A stretch of 64,000 nt of DNA from NCBI RefSeq assembly GCF_023078275.1, contig NC_062982.1, positions 9,188,501 through 9,252,500 on the forward strand, in the 5' to 3' direction. This DNA is from Leguminivora glycinivorella. Its lineage: Eukaryota; Arthropoda; Insecta; Lepidoptera; Tortricidae. The notes below the pieces were generated by a model. The model worked only from the letters and a program-made list of their open reading frames with translations, did not search any database and was not told where the DNA came from. This document shows, piece by piece, positions 1 to 11,513 of the stretch. Each line of letters opens with the position of its first letter. Within the stretch, counting starts at the first letter, position 1. Position numbers and translations under genes: made by a program.

Positions 1-430
1 CGTTCTTGATTACACATACATATATTTTTTTTATGAAATGTTACAAGTACCGAACACTAGGCAAAGGCTATCAAGTAGGCAACCATTTCAGAACATTACA
101 GACATGTGGAGATTACAGAACATTACAGTTGGATTGCGACTTCGGATACCGTCCGCTTTGGCTACGCTTTTCGTAGCGATAATTAATTATTACTACGATA
201 TACTACTTAGAGTCTGTTCGGAAAGAGAAGAGTCGTGGAATGTATTGGATTGGACCTCATAGTTATTTAAATTAACTGAAAAAATAATTTTCCGAAATCC
301 CAACCTTCAATGTAACGTTTGTACTTCTTAATTGTCATTAATTACTCACATCGCTCATACTTATGAGCTGTCATTGCCCTCACTTGACAAGTGTGTGTGT
401 CTACACAGGCAATAAAAGTTTTATTATTTT
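1..430. other. Intergenic, nothing recognised
   Basis: AT-rich DNA. The only open frame (74 codons from 38) resembles nothing I know and has no splice or composition support. Confidence 0.5.
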
Positions 431-531
431 AAGGGCCAGTTGCATCAAACAAATTTAACATACACATCATCGTCAGACAGCAGACGTCTATGGAATTTCC
501 CATAAAAACATTTATAACGAACGCTGTAACT

Positions 532-3500
532 AAACCTCCGCTCACCTTTACTTATTTACTTACTTACTTGACTAACCAACATTATAATAGCTAACCCCCC
601 TTTAAATATACCCCTTAAATTTGGCCTTGTGATCGTCTAGCGTGAATAAGTAGAACCCTTCGATGTGAACCGCGATAACACAGATCCTTTAATGAGTATC
701 AGCTGTATTTTTGACCAATTTTCAAAATTTTATTTATTTATATTTTAAAGAAGAATAAAGGTTATTGTAGCATAATAATATAGAGTTATAGTAGAGTATT
801 TTATCAGATTTAGGCCTAGAAAGTTATATGTGAGAAAATTAATGACGTGATGAAGAAATTTTAGAATAAAAGTTAGTGAGTGAAACATACTGAAATAAAT
901 ATTAAAAAATATTTTGGTAATCATCCGCTACGCCTTATTAGTGGTCCCGGCTTGGGCAAGGGCTTGCGATGCGGTATGGGACCCCTGACCCGACCAAACC
1001 ACTTTATCAGGATCCTAAGCAAGTAAGCCTGAAGGGCTATCTATCTACGAACTAACCCCCTTTTTTGTTTTGTTCCTTTTTCCCTAGCTAAACCCCCCGT
1101 TCCCCAATACTGCTAATAGACCATAACTTCTCGATCTTTCTAATGTTTTATCGAAACACCGAGCAGTTGCTAACTTTTATAAAAACTAAGTAAGTCAAAC
1201 TTTTCTAAGCTTTTGACTTTCCATCAGTGGACGGCGCTCGCATGCCACTGGGCCCTATAACAAACCTATACTTTTTATTCCAAAGAATAGTTTGTTTCCC
1301 TAACCAACTTGATAGAATTTACCTTGAAAAACCAGTTAGCAACACTAAGTGTCCCGCAGCCACACCGAAAGATCAGAAATTGCTACCACAATTATTAATT
1401 TCACTCAAATAAATTAAGTAATAACAGTTTTTATAAATTACCAGTTTTACCACATATTTTAAGATAGTAAACACCACATTTAAAGTCCATTAAAACCATA
1501 TAAATAGTAGTAATTAAATTATTTCTCCACAATACACGTTGACCAATTATAATTTAAGACCAATCATAATAGAACTCTACTTTCATAGAAATAGTGTGTG
1601 ACTCTACCCTAATCCTATCGTTTTCCCTACTCTAGCATATCTGAAACACAGAGCATCACTTACCATTGATCTAATGTTCAGAATATGCACAAGTGTATCC
1701 CTACTATAAGCTGTACAGTTCAGCCAGCGAAGCTGAGATAAGCAACCTATAGGCTTGTGTTGGTCAGACCCCCCCCTCTGCTTTTGCCCGCAGGCTAGGG
1801 TAGCAGAGAGTAGATCGCCCTATCCGTGTATATATCCAGTATTCTAGGACACACCAGTACCAGCCACATGAGAGACCCAGCTGCGATCAACTTTACTTAG
1901 ATGTGGATCGATCACAACCGAAATCCCCAGCGACCAACGCCAGCATGGACTAGAACACCGAGTAAATAAATATAAATATATATAGGACCCCAGCCTCAAA
2001 TACTGCCGACTTCAGTGAGCAAGGATTACTCCTAATGTCTTTCGTCAATCGTGAAAGTCCTCACTTCCATCTAACAGTTGGACTCTTTGAGACCGGTGAG
2101 AAAATACGCTTTTGTAAGTATAGAAAAGCGTCCAAGCCTCCACTTGGAACAAAAAGACCCCTAAACGCCTTATGTTTAACAGCCGCAAGGTATAAAGCGC
2201 TTAGCCGGACAACAATCTGTCACAAACAATGATCTGGCTTATAACTTTCACAAAATAACCCCATAGAAAATTACTAAATTCAATTTTACTGACCAACTAA
2301 ATAAACGAATGAAGTTTCCTTTACGTGCTATAATCTAAGCTTAGTTTTGCAAGAATTACTCCCTACAAAACCAAACAGACTTATCTCCAAACACCAGCCA
2401 TACATCGACCCAGTCTTTGTATCGCTTGACGGCGCTCACGAAACAAAGCACAGAAAACTTCACTATACACATCAATTTAAATGTAACACTACACTATAAA
2501 TAGAACACTAAAATAACCCCACAACTGACGGTAAAGCAATTCCACCACAGGTCTAAGTTCAACTGTACGACAATATTGTCCCCGCACAATCAAACAGAGA
2601 CACAATTTCAAAGTTTACAATCACTTAGAATAATTTCCAAGTTAGAACAAACAGAGAAACAATAGCAGAACAACTTCACTCACTAGTATAACACACGAAA
2701 GCCAGGGACACTGTTAGTCTTGTAGATATTTTAAGAATGCCGCGCGTCGGCTCGCTCCGACCCTTTTATAGTATCTATTAGAGACATAACAGAGACTGGG
2801 GACATAATGGAGACTGGAGACATACTGGAGACTTAACAGAGACATAACAGGGACATAATGGAGACTGGAGACATAATGGAGACATAACAGAGACATACTG
2901 GAGACTGGAGACATAATGGAGACATAATGGAGACTGGAGACATAACGGAGACATAATGGAGACCTACTGGAGACTAGAGACATAATGGAGACATAATGGA
3001 GACTGGAGACATAACGGAGACATAATGGAGACATACTGGAGACTGGATACATAATGGAGACATAACAGAGACATACTGGAGACTGGAGACATAACGGAGA
3101 CATAATGGAGACATACTGGAGACTGGAGACATAATGGAGACATAACAGAGACATACTGGGGACTGGAGACCTAATGGAGACATAACAGAGACATACTGGA
3201 GACTGGGGACATACCGGAGACATAACAGAGACATAATGGAGACTGGAGACCTACTGGGGACATAATGGAGACATTATGGAGACTGGAGACCTAATGGAGA
3301 CATAACAGAGACATACTGGGGACTGGGGACATACCGGAGACATAACAGAGACATAATGGAGACATAATGGAGACTGGAGACCTACTGGAGACATAATGGA
3401 GACTGGAGACTGCTTTGTTTACTAAGCCCAACTAAGCCGTACACCCTATACATTTAACGTCCATGTTCTCTCAGCAAATAATCGTTTACCTATCAGTAGT

Positions 3501-4070
3501 AACACCTGCATGATTGCACGTGTTTTAAAGAGAGACAGAGCTAATGATATTGATTCCTATCTGATCCAGTAGTGGAACATTCCGTAAATCGATAAATATT
3601 TTTACGTAAATATTATTTTGTGAAAGATTGTTTAAATCAATTTAGTAAGTAACTTCGCAATGAAAGATCACATTTGTTCCTAATTGTTACATTGAATGAT
3701 AAATTCAGAAAGTATAATAATCAATATCAGTGATTATTACCTCTCTGACTTGTAATTGGAACCAAGACGCAATATCGGAACGCCATTCGTTTGACAGATC
3801 AGATTGTTAGTGTCAACAATCCATCCATGTGAATATAGTTTGTAAATAAGCTTTTTTCCAATAAGTTGTGCATCGAATTATAGTGAATTCTATGAGTGAA
3901 GACGTGACTAAACATGTGATAAAGCTTCAAAGATATTATTTGTCAAAATATCCAACGAAATCCCAAAGAAAATATGCACTAAAAAGTTGGTCAAGGAAAA
4001 GTTGATTCGCCGTAAGTTTTATATGTAATAACGAGTCCATTTCCTCGTCATAGATGCTTGTTCTGTTACA
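532..4070. mobile_element. Unclassified 3.5-kb insert in a MITE
   Basis: This is all the DNA lying between the two halves of the split MITE. No terminal inverted repeats, LTRs, poly(A) tail or transposase/RT-like frame are visible, so the class is unknown. Short frames at 1227-1412 and 2035-2232 look accidental. The only internal structure is the GAGAC minisatellite at 2781-3411. Confidence 0.4.
2781..3411. repeat. GAGAC minisatellite (11- and 7-bp units)
   Basis: About 630 bp built from an 11-bp unit GAGACATAATG (variants AACAG, AACGG, ACTGG) and a 7-bp unit GAGACTG. The two mix in higher-order patterns such as three long units and one short unit. The array has no stop codon in some minus frames, which creates Tyr-Val-Ser/Pro-rich pseudo-proteins (for example 2714-3223) that I do not regard as genes. 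Confidence 0.95.
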
Positions 4071-4117
4071 ACGCTTTAACTGTGACAGACGGTTTGATTT
4101 TGATGCAACCGGCCCTT

Positions 4118-4963
4118 AATCATTAATTGAATTAAGGGCATGGTTAAGTTAAATAACTAGGTAAGCTTACGTTCCTTTAAAAAAAAACACTTGTTGGCAC
4201 ACTTGTATAATATGACAATTCTCAAATGTAAAATAACTACCTACTTAATATGGTAATATTAGGTAGTTATTTACCTAGTCGTTTATTTTTGTGCGATATA
4301 ATTTTCATATTTGACTGAGCATGTACCTCGCTTCAACGAAATGGGCCGAGAGAATACAACCTCTGACTGGAAAAGGTGAGATGTCATATACCTCCCTTTA
4401 CTTAATGTACCAACTTAAAACGTCTAGTGGCGAAATATGGAACTATCATTTCCCAGTACTTTTTTTTCATTTTCTCTTGCACACTAGCGCCACCGTTGAG
4501 GGTAGTTGTAAGTTTGTGGCAATATAAGATGTGTGGTTTGATACACGAAGCATTGTTTCGCTTCTATTGTTTTAGGGTTGACTTTTTTTAATAACGAAGG
4601 TAGGGTACCTAGTTGTAGGTAAATATTGTGGCGTATATGGAATATATGGAATGGAATGAGTAATTTAGCGTGTAAACTGTAAACTCATTTTCAGAAAAAA
4701 TATTAGTAAAAGGAAAAGGTAGGTACCTACTAATAATCGGTCTTATTATTTTCGCATAAAATAACGATTCAGTATTACATAACCTAAATTCATAATTTCT
4801 AATGCAACTGAAATACTCTAACTACTAAAAAACTATTTTATTGCTATCCGCCTATGTGATGATTAAATTTTACGTATTCTTTTAGTACCTAATATTCGTA
4901 CGTGTGTTAAGGGCGCTAATACTTATAGCGCTAATATTTATACCTGCCAAAGTATCAATGTAA
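4118..4963. other. Intergenic, nothing recognised
   Basis: AT-rich. It contains a short inverted repeat (about 4230-4275, arms AAATAACTACCTA/TAGGTAGTTATTT) but no gene. Confidence 0.5.
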
Positions 4964-7827
4964 TAGGTACGAAGATCTTATCTTATCTTATCTTAAATCT
5001 GCGGGGGCCCTTACGGATACACTTCGACCCATCGGGATCTTTTGTGCAATTACCCCCTACGATCCTAAGATCCTTCAGCTATTCAGGAGCTTCTCGACCA
5101 TCTCCACGTATCGGATGATGAGGCTCATGGGTAGCTCTCTGAAGTCCTTCGGTGCCAGGTAGCCTGCTCCAAAGTTCTTCATTCTTTGTCTGGCGAGGGC
5201 GTGACATTCACACATTAAATGTCTGACGGTCTCTTCCTCTTCGCCACACATGCGACAATCAGTGTTGTCGGCGTGTCCCATCTTGGCCAAAATTCCTTTG
5301 ACCCCGTAATGGCCTGTGAACACCCCCGTTATAATTTGGAGTTGTCTTTTGCCTAGCTTCCCTAGCTTTTTGCTCCATCCAGAGTCTACCCTCTGCATAA
5401 AGAGCTTTGAATGCTTCAGACCAACCAGGGCATCCCACTCTTTTTGGTGACTAGCCTTTGTTTGGTCTTTCATAGCCATTCTGATGGTTCCTTGTGAAAG
5501 GCCCACATAAGGTTCCGGACCTATGAAGTTGTCTTCAGATCCGGCCTTGGCAAGTTCATCAGCGTTTTCATTGCCAATGAAGCCTTCGTGCCCCGGTATC
5601 CATACCAGTTGCACCTTGTTTTGCCTTCCAAGCTTGTTAAGAGCTTGGATGCCGTTTAATACCAGTCTAGAGGTAACTCTGGGCGATGTGAAGGCTTTGA
5701 GTGCCGCTTGACTGTCGCTGAGTATATAGATAGTCTTACCTTGGATTTGTCTAACTATATTCTCATGTACACAGGCAATTATTGCATATGTCTCGACTTG
5801 GAAGACCGTGGCATAATTGCCCATGCTGATACTACCACTGTAGTCATTTGCATAAATGCCTGCGCCCGTACCAGATGCCATCTTGGACCCGTCTGTATAC
5901 CAGATGATGGTGTTGTCATCAGGGGTGGGTGTCTCCAGACCCTCCTTCCATTCGGCTCTAGTATGGACTTTGGTTTTGAAGTTTTTGTGGAAGATGAATT
6001 TCGGTTGCATTTTGTCGCAGCCCATACTCATCAGCCTTCCCATAGAATTGTTGTATTCCATGCTTGTGTGTTTAGTCTTCGGCATGCTATCGCTCCAGAG
6101 GCCTGTTAAAGCCAGCCGGTGTAGCGATTTCAGTGCCTCAGACTGTATCACTAGATGTAGCGGCGGGAGATCCAATAGTACCTCCAATGCTGCTGTTGGC
6201 GTCGTTCTGAACGCACCCGTTATAGCCATGCATGCTGTCCTTTGTACCTTCATGAGGACATCCTTGCATGTGCTCAGTAATGTCCTTGGCCACCAGGCCA
6301 GGCTTCCGTACAGGATTATAGGTCTCACCATCATGGTGTAGATCCACCTTAGTACCTTTGGGTTTAAACCCCATGTTTTGCCGTAAGCTGACCTACACAT
6401 TCCAAACACTCTAAGTGCCTTGGCTGTGGTCAGTTCGACGTGTCTTTTCCAGTTCAGTTCTTTGTCTAGTGTTACCCCTAGATATTTCACTTCATTGGAA
6501 AGTTCAAGTACCCTTCCATAGAGCCTTAGTTGCTCCATGCCAGTAAGGGCCCTTTTCCTGGTAAACGGTACTACCACTGTTTTGCCTGGATTGATGGAGA
6601 GTTGTTGGTGGTTACACCACCTCTCCACTTGCCTCAGTGCTGTATTCATGATTTCTGACACCGTTCCCGGGAATTTCCCGTTTATGAGTATCACTAAATC
6701 ATCTGCATAACCCACTGTATATACTGGGCCCCTATTTAGTTCTTCCAAAAGTGAGTTCACTACCAGGCTCCATAGAGTCGGAGAGAGAACCCCACCTTGT
6801 GGACAACCTTTTGTTGCTGTGGCTAGTAATTCTTCCCCCATGAGGGAGGACTTAATTAGCCGGCTGTTCAACATATTACCTATCCAGCGGCAGATGGTAG
6901 GTTCTATGCCATGTTTGAGTGCAGCATTATTGATTGCACCATATGTGGTGCGATCAAAGGCACCTTCGACATCCAGAAATGCAGCAAGACATAGTTCTTT
7001 GTTTTCTATGGCCTGCTCCGCTCTAGTTGTCACCAGGTGTAGTGCTGTCTCCGTGGACTTGCCCGGCTGGTATGCACATTGCAAGCGGTGTAGTGGATGT
7101 CTCTTGAGCGGACCATCCCTGATGTGTCTGTCCACCAGTTTCTCCAAAGTTTTAAGGAGAAATGATGATAGACTTATGGGCCTATATGATTTGGCTTCTG
7201 TGTAATCCTCTTTGCCTGGTTTGGGCAAGTATGTTACCTTTACTAACCTCCATGCACGTGGTACATGTCCGAAGGCAATACACGCTTTGTACAGTCTACT
7301 CAAGTGGGGTATAAGTACGTTAGCGCCTTCTCGTAGTAGTATGGGGTAGATTCCATCTGGCCCCGGGGCTTTATATGGCTGAAATGTCGATAATGCCCAT
7401 TGTATTTTGTTGTGGTCTACTACCTTTTTCGACGTGTCCCAATTATGCCTGGTCGTGCGAGTGCACTGTTCCGTAACACTAATTGGTTCATCGTCTGGTA
7501 CACTCTGATTTATTATCGAGCCTGGAAAATGTGTGGCACACATCACCTTGAGGGTCTCTAGCCCCGTTTCAGTCATTCCACCATCACTCCTTCTAATAGA
7601 GGTGAGTGGGACTGACTTCGTTGTGGCTAGTGCCTTCGTGAGTCTCATGCCTTCCGGAATGGAACCGATTTGATCGCAGTGGTTTTTCCACGCTTTCCTT
7701 TTCGCTTTCCTCACTGCCTTGCTATACTCTGTGAGTTTTCGCGCGTAGAGCTCAAAATCATTACTTCTTTTGGCATCGTTGAAGACAGCCCTAGTTTCTT
7801 TCCTACGTACGTCCTAGGTACGAAGAT
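4964..7827 (-). mobile_element. 5'-truncated non-LTR retrotransposon (LOA/R1/I-like)
   Basis: The element occupies 4977-7814 and is flanked by a perfect 13-bp target-site duplication TAGGTACGAAGAT (4964-4976 and 7815-7827). Read on the minus strand, its 3' end carries a short (TAAGA)n tail at 4977-4995. The endonuclease half is absent because of 5' truncation. Identical duplications and an undamaged frame point to a recent insertion. The combination of reverse transcriptase, RNase H and a C-terminal Cys/His cluster fits the LOA, R1 or I groups, and the protein reads most like LOA to me. That clade call is from memory. Confidence 0.9.
5075..7814 (-). CDS. LINE ORF2 fragment: reverse transcriptase and RNase H
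   Basis: The frame is open from the truncation point (about 7813) to a stop at 5075-5077. Numbered from a GTG codon at 7714, the reverse transcriptase core has GCPQGGVLSP followed by the YADD active site at residues 336-339. An RNase H domain follows, starting WYTDGS (catalytic Asp 608), then VETYA (Glu), LSDSQAAL (Asp) and GNENADELA (Asp), so all four acidic residues are present. A C-terminal zinc-like cluster reads CRMCGEEEETVRHLMCEC. The N-terminal apurinic-type endonuclease and any ORF1 are missing. The frame has no stops or frameshifts, but no promoter is visible and the GTG is not a real start. The copy is probably dead on arrival, although its RT and RNase H domains look intact. Confidence 0.92.
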
Positions 7828-7859
7828 AGTTTAAATCCTATATTAGTGTATTTATATTA

Positions 7860-7990
7860 TAGGTGCTTTGGGGTAATTTCAAAAGTCGTCTAATTTCGAA
7901 ACTTACATAAAAAATCACCATTATTTCCATCATATCAAGATTCCCCTTTCGAAATTACCCGTGCATTTCTGTGCTTCCAAGTTACCCGAA
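7860..7990. repeat. Dispersed repeat related to 27283-27350
   Basis: A stretch around 7911-7962 (CACCATTATTTCCATCATAT, then AAGATTCCCCTTTCGAAATT) recurs in inverted orientation at 27290-27345. Both copies are flanked by GGTAATTTC/GAAATTACC-like arms. The family is not identified. Confidence 0.6.
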
Positions 7991-8520
7991 TGCACCCCAA
8001 TGCAAAAGGCATAGACGTTAAGTTTTCGTGAGACATATTCAAATTTCAAATATTTAGGAATATATGAAGAGGAACATAGGTATATATGAAGAGGGGCCTT
8101 CAAAATTGGCCCGAAATATGTCGCAGCAGTAGCGATGTAATAACGTGAGTATAATGCAAAAGTCATTTTAAGAAAATATACCTATGAACATTCCTTCAAT
8201 GAGGAACTGGTCTGTAAATGTGCTGTAGATAATACTACCTACCCAGTTTATGCATAGTGTAGCAAACTGGATGTTTGCGGTCATTCTTCTAATGCCTTGT
8301 AATAGAAACAATAATATTCTTCAATGTAGGACAAATGTAGGAGCTCTCTTAAGCTGTTAAATATTAGGTACGCAGTTTATCAGAAATAATTACTAAACAT
8401 GATGATTTGACAATGAGCACCGTAATTTTCAACGAGTGAGAAAATGAATAAATTTATTGCATTCGCTGTTTGTGAGTATCTCAGTTTACTTATATTTACA
8501 AACAATAACATACACTAAAT
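7991..8520. other. Intergenic, nothing recognised
   Basis: AT-rich sequence without a convincing exon or repeat boundary. Confidence 0.4.
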
Positions 8521-8840
8521 TATTTATTTATTTATTTATTATTTATTTATTATTTATTAATAGCCTACATGGTGTCCCACTGCTGGGCAAAGGCCTCCCC
8601 CATGGATCTCCATCCGTCACGGTCTTGAGCAATCTCCGGCCAGTCGCTAAGATATGCGTCCAGGTCATCCCGCCATCTCCGCCTTGGTCTGCCAGATCCT
8701 CGCCCGTCTTGCGGCACCCAGACCGTGGCAATTTTTGCCCACCTCTGCGGATGCATGCGACAGACATGGCCGGCCCAGTCCCATTTCAGCTTGGCGGTCT
8801 TAACTCCAACATCAGTAATGCCTGTTTTAGACCTGTACAC
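8521..8840 (-). mobile_element. RTE-clade LINE 3' remnant
   Basis: The minus strand encodes the C-terminal end of an RTE-type ORF: LKWDWAGHVCRM, then GRGSGRPRRRWRDDLDAY, then AQDRDGWRSMGEAFAQQW. This order (AGHV, GRP..RW.DD, A.DR..W...GEAF.QQW) is characteristic of the ends of RTE reverse transcriptase ORFs. A poly(TAAA)-like tail follows at 8521-8560. The RT core is missing, so this is a dead 5'-truncated copy. Confidence 0.9.
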
Positions 8841-8844
8841 TAAA

Positions 8845-9190
8845 TTATGTACTTATATAAAATAACTACCTTCACGGTCGCACATCTCCTTTATATTTGT
8901 TAAAAACTTATGAGAAAGATACATTTTTGGAGACAAATTTGGGTTTAATTTTAATATAGGTATAAAATTTTACAAAAAGTATTTCCTTTGCGTTTGTGTG
9001 GCGAGAAGTTTCGTTTCTAGTATTTTAGCACGTTCCATGAAGTTTAGGTACGAAACGCATAAAATACACTTTGAACCGTTCACGTTCTTGAGTAGTTAAA
9101 TTATTTATAACTTTGCCCATCCCCCCTTTTTTAAAGGAATATGTTACGTGCTTACTTACTTCAAATATTCTTTATTTAATAAAATTGCAG
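8845..9190. other. Upstream intron or intergenic DNA
   Basis: AT-rich. It ends in the splice acceptor TTGCAG used by the exon at 9191, so it is probably intron of that gene. Confidence 0.4.
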
Positions 9191-10324
9191 GTGCAATATG
9201 TATCACAATATACCAGACTAATGGTCTAAACCTGATCGACGTACCAAAGGAATACATTAGCCGTTTGGATCTCCGACATCAACTCTACAGGAGATACAGG
9301 GTCAAACCTTTCAAAGCCTCCAGGTCTCTGCACCAGATCCAGGCTAGAAGACAAGGTGCTAACATGGAAGAAATTAATAAAGCTAAGGATAATACGTTGA
9401 AGGAAAAGATTGGATTTCTTATCGAGCAAACAATTAATGACGCGAAAAAGGAACTCCTTGCTGTAGATGAATATAAATCGCAGCATAATCGTACGGCGGA
9501 GTATCGAATAGGTAATTGGTTTATATTTATTACTCGTATAATGTAGCTACTGCCTGCTACTATCGTATCCGACAAAGGCGACTCCATCCAAATATTGTCC
9601 GGATAATGGATTGTTCTGATGTGACTCGCACTCGCAATTTGGCAGGCAGGCATGGTCGCGCGATTAATGATAAAACATCAGGCACAGGCAACTACACGCA
9701 CTATTAGTAAGCGATAGAGACGGCCAGCAGGCCTAGCACATGATGGCCGCGGGAGTATGTCGCCGCGAGATAGACTACCTGTCCTTATGTCATTAATACA
9801 ATTAGACAAAGACGTGGCATCTATCTCGCGGCGACATACTCCCGCGGCCATCATGTGCTAGGCCTACTGATGTTTTATCATTTATCGCGCAACCATGCTT
9901 ACCTGCCTGACCTGACATAAACGATGACAATGACCGTAAAGTTTTTGATACGTAATGAAGAGCAAAAAAACTTTGTAGCTTCGTAAACGTGTATCGCAAA
10001 TTTGAAAAAAATCAAACAGGGAATTTGCCATTCTTCTTTGTTACTGGTTCTTATGTCATTTCCATGTATATTATTCTTAAAGGTTTCCTCATGTACATGG
10101 TAAAGCGGTCTCGGGACGTGATGAACGAGCTGTTCACAGTAGCCGTAAACCACAAGGACGACTGGAAGGCCCTGGACCAGCTGAAGATCTTCGAGCTGAT
10201 CATCCACACCAACGTGGACACCAGCAACCTCCTGCGGCAGCTGCTGGAGATTGCTGTACAGGAGACGCCCAAAAAGGACCAAACTGAAGAACGGCTGAGG
10301 AGATTGAGGGTCGCCTTGTTGTAA
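9191..10324 (+). CDS. Unidentified gene, last two exons (partial)
   Basis: Exon 9191-9511 follows TTGCAG and ends G|gtaatt. Exon 10083-10324 follows TTAAAG and ends in TAA at 10322-10324. The phases fit (2 nt in, 1 nt out, 2 nt in). Together they encode about 186 C-terminal residues beginning AICITIYQTNGLNLIDVPK. The protein is charged and helical-looking, with a basic stretch (LYRRYRVKPFKASRSLHQIQ) and a terminal helix-rich part (VMNELFTVAVNHKDDW, KIFELIIHTNVDTSNLLRQL). I do not recognise the family and see no catalytic motif, signal peptide or membrane segment. The second exon is much richer in G+C than its surroundings, with G/C at most third codon positions, which supports real coding. 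Upstream exons were not found and may lie before the window or beyond the LINE insertions. A nested hairpin element fills half of the intron. Confidence 0.75.
9642..9911. mobile_element. Hairpin MITE carrying a second hairpin MITE
   Basis: The outer arms are GGCATGGTCGCGCGATTAAT / ATTTATCGCGCAACCATGC, with the family hallmark GATAAAACATCAGGC. Inside, at about 9731-9864, sits a second, near-perfect inverted repeat with arms GGCCTAGCACATGATGGCC and the reverse complement at the other end. Free-standing relatives occur at 13395-13517 (outer type) and 28689-28829 (inner type). Confidence 0.85.
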
Positions 10325-10334
10325 CAAGTTTATA

Positions 10335-10340
10335 AATAAA
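10335..10340 (+). terminator. Poly(A) signal of the 9191-10324 gene
   Basis: AATAAA lies 11 nt after the TAA stop codon, which supports this exon as the 3' end of a transcript. Confidence 0.7.
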
Positions 10341-11513
10341 CGATAGACTTTATTCTTTTACTAACTTCTGTTTTACAGTCTGGCAAAAGAGAGTAAACGT
10401 CTTCAATTACTAAATTGTTTCGACATAAAATTACCTAGTCAAACATTTGAATACTCAATTTAGAGGTGTGTAAGCTCCTAGCTCTAGCTACTGGAAGCAT
10501 GTGAGTGGCTATAAGAAAACGGGATGCCACTTCGATGTCACCTGTTTCACCTTTTTTTGCCAGGTTGGACTTTCGTACTAACTTTAAACCACCATTTTTT
10601 AAATCATTCAAAAAGTAGTATGCTGTCTAGGCGGTTTAACACAATTTGCGTTGACGCGCGCGAGTCCATAACGACGAATACGACGATCGATGATAACGAC
10701 TTAACCGCCAGTGACCCATTTCTCAAAGCTGCAAGTTTCAAGTTTAACCCAGGTTTAGTTTTAATATGGCAGCCTCGTGGGCCTTTGCCAATAACAAGTG
10801 TATTACAGTATAGATATAAAAAAACACCGATGTGCGTATGTAAGTGATTAGGCCTTCACGTTGCACTGGAGGATAGCTGGAGCAGCAGTACAAAGCACGA
10901 TGGCGGCCGGAACCACGAACTGCCGAGTGATGTCCGTAGAATTGGATATTCGCATCTCCAAACGAATTCTTCATCAACTGCACCCTTTGCGTAGGCTATT
11001 TACTGCATAATATCCTATCAAACTTATACATTAAACAGCAGAATGCAAAAATAAAAAATACATATTTGGAGAACGATCCGCCATGTCCCATGGATCAATC
11101 GAAAGTCCAAGTTTCAAGTTACAAGCGGACGTTTCTTTTCAATTTGTCACATTAGACATTGACTACCACTTTTAACTTGTAGCTTCGAGAAATAGGCCCG
11201 GTGTCCGGTGCTGACATGATCATACTTTTGAAATCGATTCCTTATATTTTGTACCATTTGGGACAATATATGCTTCAGCAGACAATGCTTCAACAATATC
11301 AACATGATGTATACACCGTGTGCAAGAGCCATTAGTGAGCTTTTCTAAATAAATAGGTTAGTAGTGTACCTACCTTTTTATATGGATATTATATGCCTTT
11401 ATGCAATCTTTCAAAGTGACAACCATAGGTGACAACAATGTCTTGAAATCGATGTGAATAATAGAAGATTGTCCAAAGCCACCTTAGCCAAATTACTGTA
11501 GTTTTTACACCGA
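10341..11513. other. Intergenic, repeat-like pieces only
   Basis: No gene seen. 11090-11205 (TTCAAGTTACAAG ... AACTTGTAGCTTCGAGAAATAGGCCC) is a diverged relative of the inverted repeat at 17977-18071. It includes the presumed promoter region of the acetyltransferase gene, but no motif can be named. Confidence 0.5.

Larger units (their letters stand above)
431..4117. repeat. GGCC-type MITE split by a 3.5-kb insert
   Basis: The left part (431-531) starts AAGGGCCAGTTGCATCAA and the right part (4071-4117) ends GATGCAACCGGCCCTTAA. An uninterrupted relative at 16843-16973 shows the order of the two parts, which together make about one element. The junctions carry ACGCTGTAACT (521-531) and ACGCTTTAACT (4071-4081), an 11-bp duplication with one mismatch, as expected for an insertion. 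Confidence 0.6.

Noticed and set aside
2714..3234. Long minus-strand frames rich in Tyr, Val, Ser, Pro and Leu (169 and 86 codons)
   Set aside because: They are translations of the GAGAC minisatellite, whose units lack stops in these frames; they do not show coding composition or splice context.
2781..3411. Possible CRISPR-like array
   Set aside because: Units are 7 and 11 bp with no unique spacers, and the genome is eukaryotic.
5523..7205. Several plus-strand frames of 60 to 160 codons
   Set aside because: They lie opposite the intact LINE reverse transcriptase/RNase H frame and are its shadows.
8543..8767. Second minus-strand frame over the RTE remnant (74 codons), and the plus frame 8457-8843
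   Set aside because: The 91-codon minus frame matches the known RTE C-terminus; the others are alternate-frame readings.
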